The notes below the pieces were generated by a model, which did no database searches, was not told the origin of the DNA, and was given only the letters and a program-made list of their open reading frames with translations. Below, piece after piece: positions 6,084-7,904 of a stretch of 7,904 nucleotides of DNA. The stretch spans positions 1 through 7,904 of the forward strand of contig DGRP01000109.1 in the NCBI GenBank assembly GCA_002391065.1, in the 5' to 3' direction. A program made the position numbers and the translations under genes. Position 1 is the stretch's first letter. Every line of letters starts with the position of its first letter. This DNA comes from Ruminococcus sp. UBA4385 (GTDB lineage Bacteria > Bacillota_A > Clostridia > Oscillospirales > Ruminococcaceae).

Positions 6084-6597
6084 AGAATGGCGCTGTCTCC
6101 ACAGCATAGCCTGCTTTAAGCGATGCCTGAACATCTATATACCGCTGGTTAGAGCTCCCACGAAACGGCAGCTCAAGGGTTCTCTTCGCCAGCACAAAGC
6201 GGCCGTCTACAAGCCAATCCAGGCGTTTTAAGAGCTCCATATAGCCGTTTTCCATGTTCGCCTGATCGACAAGCTCCTCAAAGGTAAAGCCCGTATAGGA
6301 CATTATATTCAGGGGAAAGCCCTTAAATTCCCTTATCATGTCAGAGAGCTCAATAAGTGCCGCACACTGCATGAACGGCTCTCCGCCGCTGTAGGTAACA
6401 CCGTCAAGCAGAGGGTCCCGGGTTATCTGCTCAAAGAGCTCATCGGTGGTGATAAGCTCACCTCCGTCGAAGGCCCATGTTTCGGGGTTGTGACAGCCTT
6501 CGCAGTGATGCGGACAGCCCTGCGTGAATATAGTAAACCTTATTCCGGGGCCGTCTACTATCGACTCCCCTGCCTTGCCTGCTATTCTGAGCTGCAT
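6082..6597 (-). CDS. nrdG: Anaerobic ribonucleoside-triphosphate reductase activating protein (radical SAM)
   Basis: This 171-residue cytoplasmic iron-sulfur enzyme cleaves S-adenosylmethionine and uses the resulting radical to create the glycyl radical on NrdD. The radical-SAM motif is TQGCPHHCEGC, with Cys28, Cys32 and Cys35 (C-x3-C-x2-C) binding the 4Fe-4S cluster. YSGGEPFMQ (69-77) is the family's SAM-contacting GGEP motif. The early DGPGIR (15-20) is typical of glycyl-radical activases. Length is normal for NrdG and nothing is missing. The ATG at 6597 has GAGGTGAC upstream at good spacing. It follows nrdD after 41 bp and is surely co-transcribed with it. Pyruvate formate-lyase activase is an alternative for the family, but the short length and the nrdD neighbour decide for NrdG. 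Confidence 0.95.
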   Translation of the reverse strand: MQLRIAGKAGESIVDGPGIRFTIFTQGCPHHCEGCHNPETWAFDGGELITTDELFEQITRDPLLDGVTYSGGEPFMQCAALIELSDMIREFKGFPLNIMSYTGFTFEELVDQANMENGYMELLKRLDWLVDGRFVLAKRTLELPFRGSSNQRYIDVQASLKAGYAVETAPF

Positions 6598-6613
6598 ATT
6601 GTCACCTCTTTGC

Positions 6614-6631
6614 TGTACAAATTATCGTACA
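6614..6631. repeat. TGTAC-N8-GTACA inverted repeat between nrdD and nrdG
   Basis: A perfect 5-bp inverted repeat with an 8-nt A/T-rich centre occupies most of the 41-bp gap between nrdD and nrdG. The same layout with the same spacing occurs at 74-91, next to the terminator of the small exported gene; the two 22-bp contexts agree at about 17 positions. It may be a weak RNA hairpin or a protein-binding site; neither is shown. Confidence 0.5.
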
Positions 6632-6638
6632 CTTGCAT

Positions 6639-7904
6639 TCAGACTCTGATCCTCGGTATCTTCTCCGTAACTACTCTCTGGTGCTCTGCCTCTGTTCTTC
6701 CGCACCTAGGGCAGCGGTCGCCGATGATGCCTGTATATCCGCAGACGGGGTCACGGTCAACAGGGTGGTTGATAGAGCCGTAGCCTATGCCTGCTTCCTT
6801 CATGTATCTTACTATCTTCTCGAAGGCAGGCAGGTTTCCGAGCGGGTCGCCGTCAAGCTCAACATAGCTGATGTGGCCTGCATTCGTAAGGTTATGATAA
6901 GGTGCTTCTATCTTTATTTTCTCGAAGGCATTTATCGGATAGTAAACAGGAACGTGGAAGGAGTTCGTATAGTAATCACGGTCGGTAACGCCTGCTATCT
7001 CACCGAAGCGCTTCTTATCCATTTTTACAAAGCGTCCCGAAAGACCCTCCGCAGGTGTTGCAAGGAGCGAGAAGTTAAGCCCTGTACGCTTTGTTTCCTC
7101 GTCCATTCGGCGTCTCATTCTGGTGATTATCTCCAGTCCGAGATCTCTTGCTTCGTCAGACTCTCCGTGATGCTTGCCGATAAGCACTTTCAGGCACTCA
7201 GCAAGACCTATAAAGCCGACAGAAAGCGTTCCGTGACGAAGCACCTTCTCTAAGGTATCGTCCTCGGTGAGCTGCTCGGAATCGAGCCATATACCCTGAC
7301 CCATAAGGAAGGGGAAGTTCTTTACCTTCTTCTGGCACTGTATCCTGAACCTGTGCATAAGCTGGTCGATACAAAGATCCATCATCTCGTCTAAGCTGTC
7401 AAAAAACGCACCGATATTTCTCTGAGCCTTGATACCCAGTCTCGGCAGGTTTATAGTTGTAAAGGAGAGGTTTCCTCTGCCTGTTACTATCTCTCTGGAC
7501 GGGTCGTTTGCATTTCCGATAACACGGGTACGGCAGCCCATGTAGGCTATCTCGGTATCGGGGTTGCCCTCCTTATAATACTGGAGGTTGTACGGAGCGT
7601 CAATAAACGAGAAGTTCGGGAAGAGCCTCTTAGCAGACACTCTGCAGGCAAGCTTGAACAGGTCGTAGTTCGGGTCGCCCTGCTCGAAGTTCACACCCTG
7701 CTTAACCTTAAAGATATGTATCGGGAAGATAGGTGTCTCACCGTTTCCGAGACCTGCCTCCTCGGCAAGGAGAATGTTCTTGATGACCATTCTGCCCTCG
7801 ATAGAGGTATCTGTTCCGTAGTTTATTGATGAGAACGGAGTCTGTGCTCCTGCTCTTGAATTCATCGTATTAAGGTTATGGATAAGAGCCTCCATAGCCT
7901 GATA
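6639..7904 (-). CDS. nrdD: Anaerobic ribonucleoside-triphosphate reductase, C-terminal part; glycyl-radical motif not present
   Basis: Class III reductase that makes dNTPs from NTPs without oxygen. The frame is open to the window edge, so the N-terminus is missing; 421 residues are visible of an enzyme usually near 700 or more. Positions below count from the Met codon at 7895. Family motifs are clear: NTMNSRAGAQTPFSSINYGT near the start, YMGCRTRV with the likely active-site Cys121, GRGNLSFTTINLPR, GFIGLAECL, NFSLLATPAEG and APYHNLTNAGHISYVE. Near the end is PVCGYTGIIGDRCPRCG with Cys385, Cys395 and Cys398, the zinc-site region. In the family this is followed by an RxxGY segment holding the radical glycine and then by a short tail. 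Here the frame ends in EKIPRIRV and a TGA, with no RxxGY in any frame before nrdG. CGYTG at 385-389 resembles the radical motif but sits at the zinc-site position and lacks the preceding Arg. Either the gene is inactivated, or the glycine is supplied otherwise. Confidence 0.9.
   Translation of the reverse strand, partial: YQAMEALIHNLNTMNSRAGAQTPFSSINYGTDTSIEGRMVIKNILLAEEAGLGNGETPIFPIHIFKVKQGVNFEQGDPNYDLFKLACRVSAKRLFPNFSFIDAPYNLQYYKEGNPDTEIAYMGCRTRVIGNANDPSREIVTGRGNLSFTTINLPRLGIKAQRNIGAFFDSLDEMMDLCIDQLMHRFRIQCQKKVKNFPFLMGQGIWLDSEQLTEDDTLEKVLRHGTLSVGFIGLAECLKVLIGKHHGESDEARDLGLEIITRMRRRMDEETKRTGLNFSLLATPAEGLSGRFVKMDKKRFGEIAGVTDRDYYTNSFHVPVYYPINAFEKIKIEAPYHNLTNAGHISYVELDGDPLGNLPAFEKIVRYMKEAGIGYGSINHPVDRDPVCGYTGIIGDRCPRCGRTEAEHQRVVTEKIPRIRV

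Noticed and set aside
6600..6641. Selenocysteine recoding of the nrdD TGA
   Set aside because: Reading through gives no RxxGY segment and only a short tail into nrdG, and no hairpin of the required kind follows the TGA.
6633..7253. Rightward reading frame of 206 residues opposite nrdD
   Set aside because: Antisense to a conserved gene; the protein has no recognisable motif and no ribosome site, as expected for a shadow frame. The same holds for frames at 779-1231, 3319-3744 and 4705-5115.

Overview
The window looks like chromosomal DNA of an anaerobic, low-to-mid GC Firmicute of class Clostridia, with a Ruminococcus/Oscillospiraceae-type organism as my best guess. The basis is inference from gene content: a class III (strictly anaerobic) ribonucleotide reductase with its radical-SAM activase, a B12-dependent methionine synthase split into a core protein and a separate reactivation protein, strong GGAGG-type ribosome sites and near-consensus sigma-A promoters. 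No similarity search was possible.

Layout, left to right. Positions 1-60 hold a textbook promoter pointing left, out of the window. Then comes a leftward gene block, transcribed from right to left: asnB (5316-3490), a stand-alone methionine synthase activation-domain protein (3444-2770), metH without an activation domain (2749-380), and a small exported basic protein (322-107) closed by an intrinsic terminator. Gaps are about 20-60 bp. A promoter (TTGAAA-17-TATAAT) directly upstream of asnB could drive the whole block. A 14-bp perfect hairpin between metH and the small gene looks like an internal terminator, and its 3' arm is also the small gene's ribosome-binding site. Diverging from asnB is a monocistronic 60-aa membrane protein (5506-5688) with its own near-consensus promoter and a strong terminator. 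From about 5721 to 6028 there is an AT-rich stretch (about 18% GC over 5721-6000 by hand count) built from a decayed 33/66-bp tandem repeat. To its right lie nrdG (6597-6082) and the 3' part of nrdD (7904-6639, start outside the window), both leftward.

How the genes work together. AsnB makes asparagine from aspartate. MetH and its reactivation protein complete methionine synthesis, so the left block serves aspartate-family and one-carbon metabolism. NrdG would install the glycyl radical on NrdD for anaerobic dNTP synthesis. The NrdD reading frame, however, stops after its zinc-site cysteines and before the glycyl-radical motif normally found at the C-terminus. This is the most surprising coding observation.

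No complete new system is evident. The items most worth a second look are the truncated nrdD C-terminus, the 33/66-bp phased repeat, the hairpin that hides a ribosome-binding site, and recurring GTAC-centred palindromes at the 3' ends of leftward genes.
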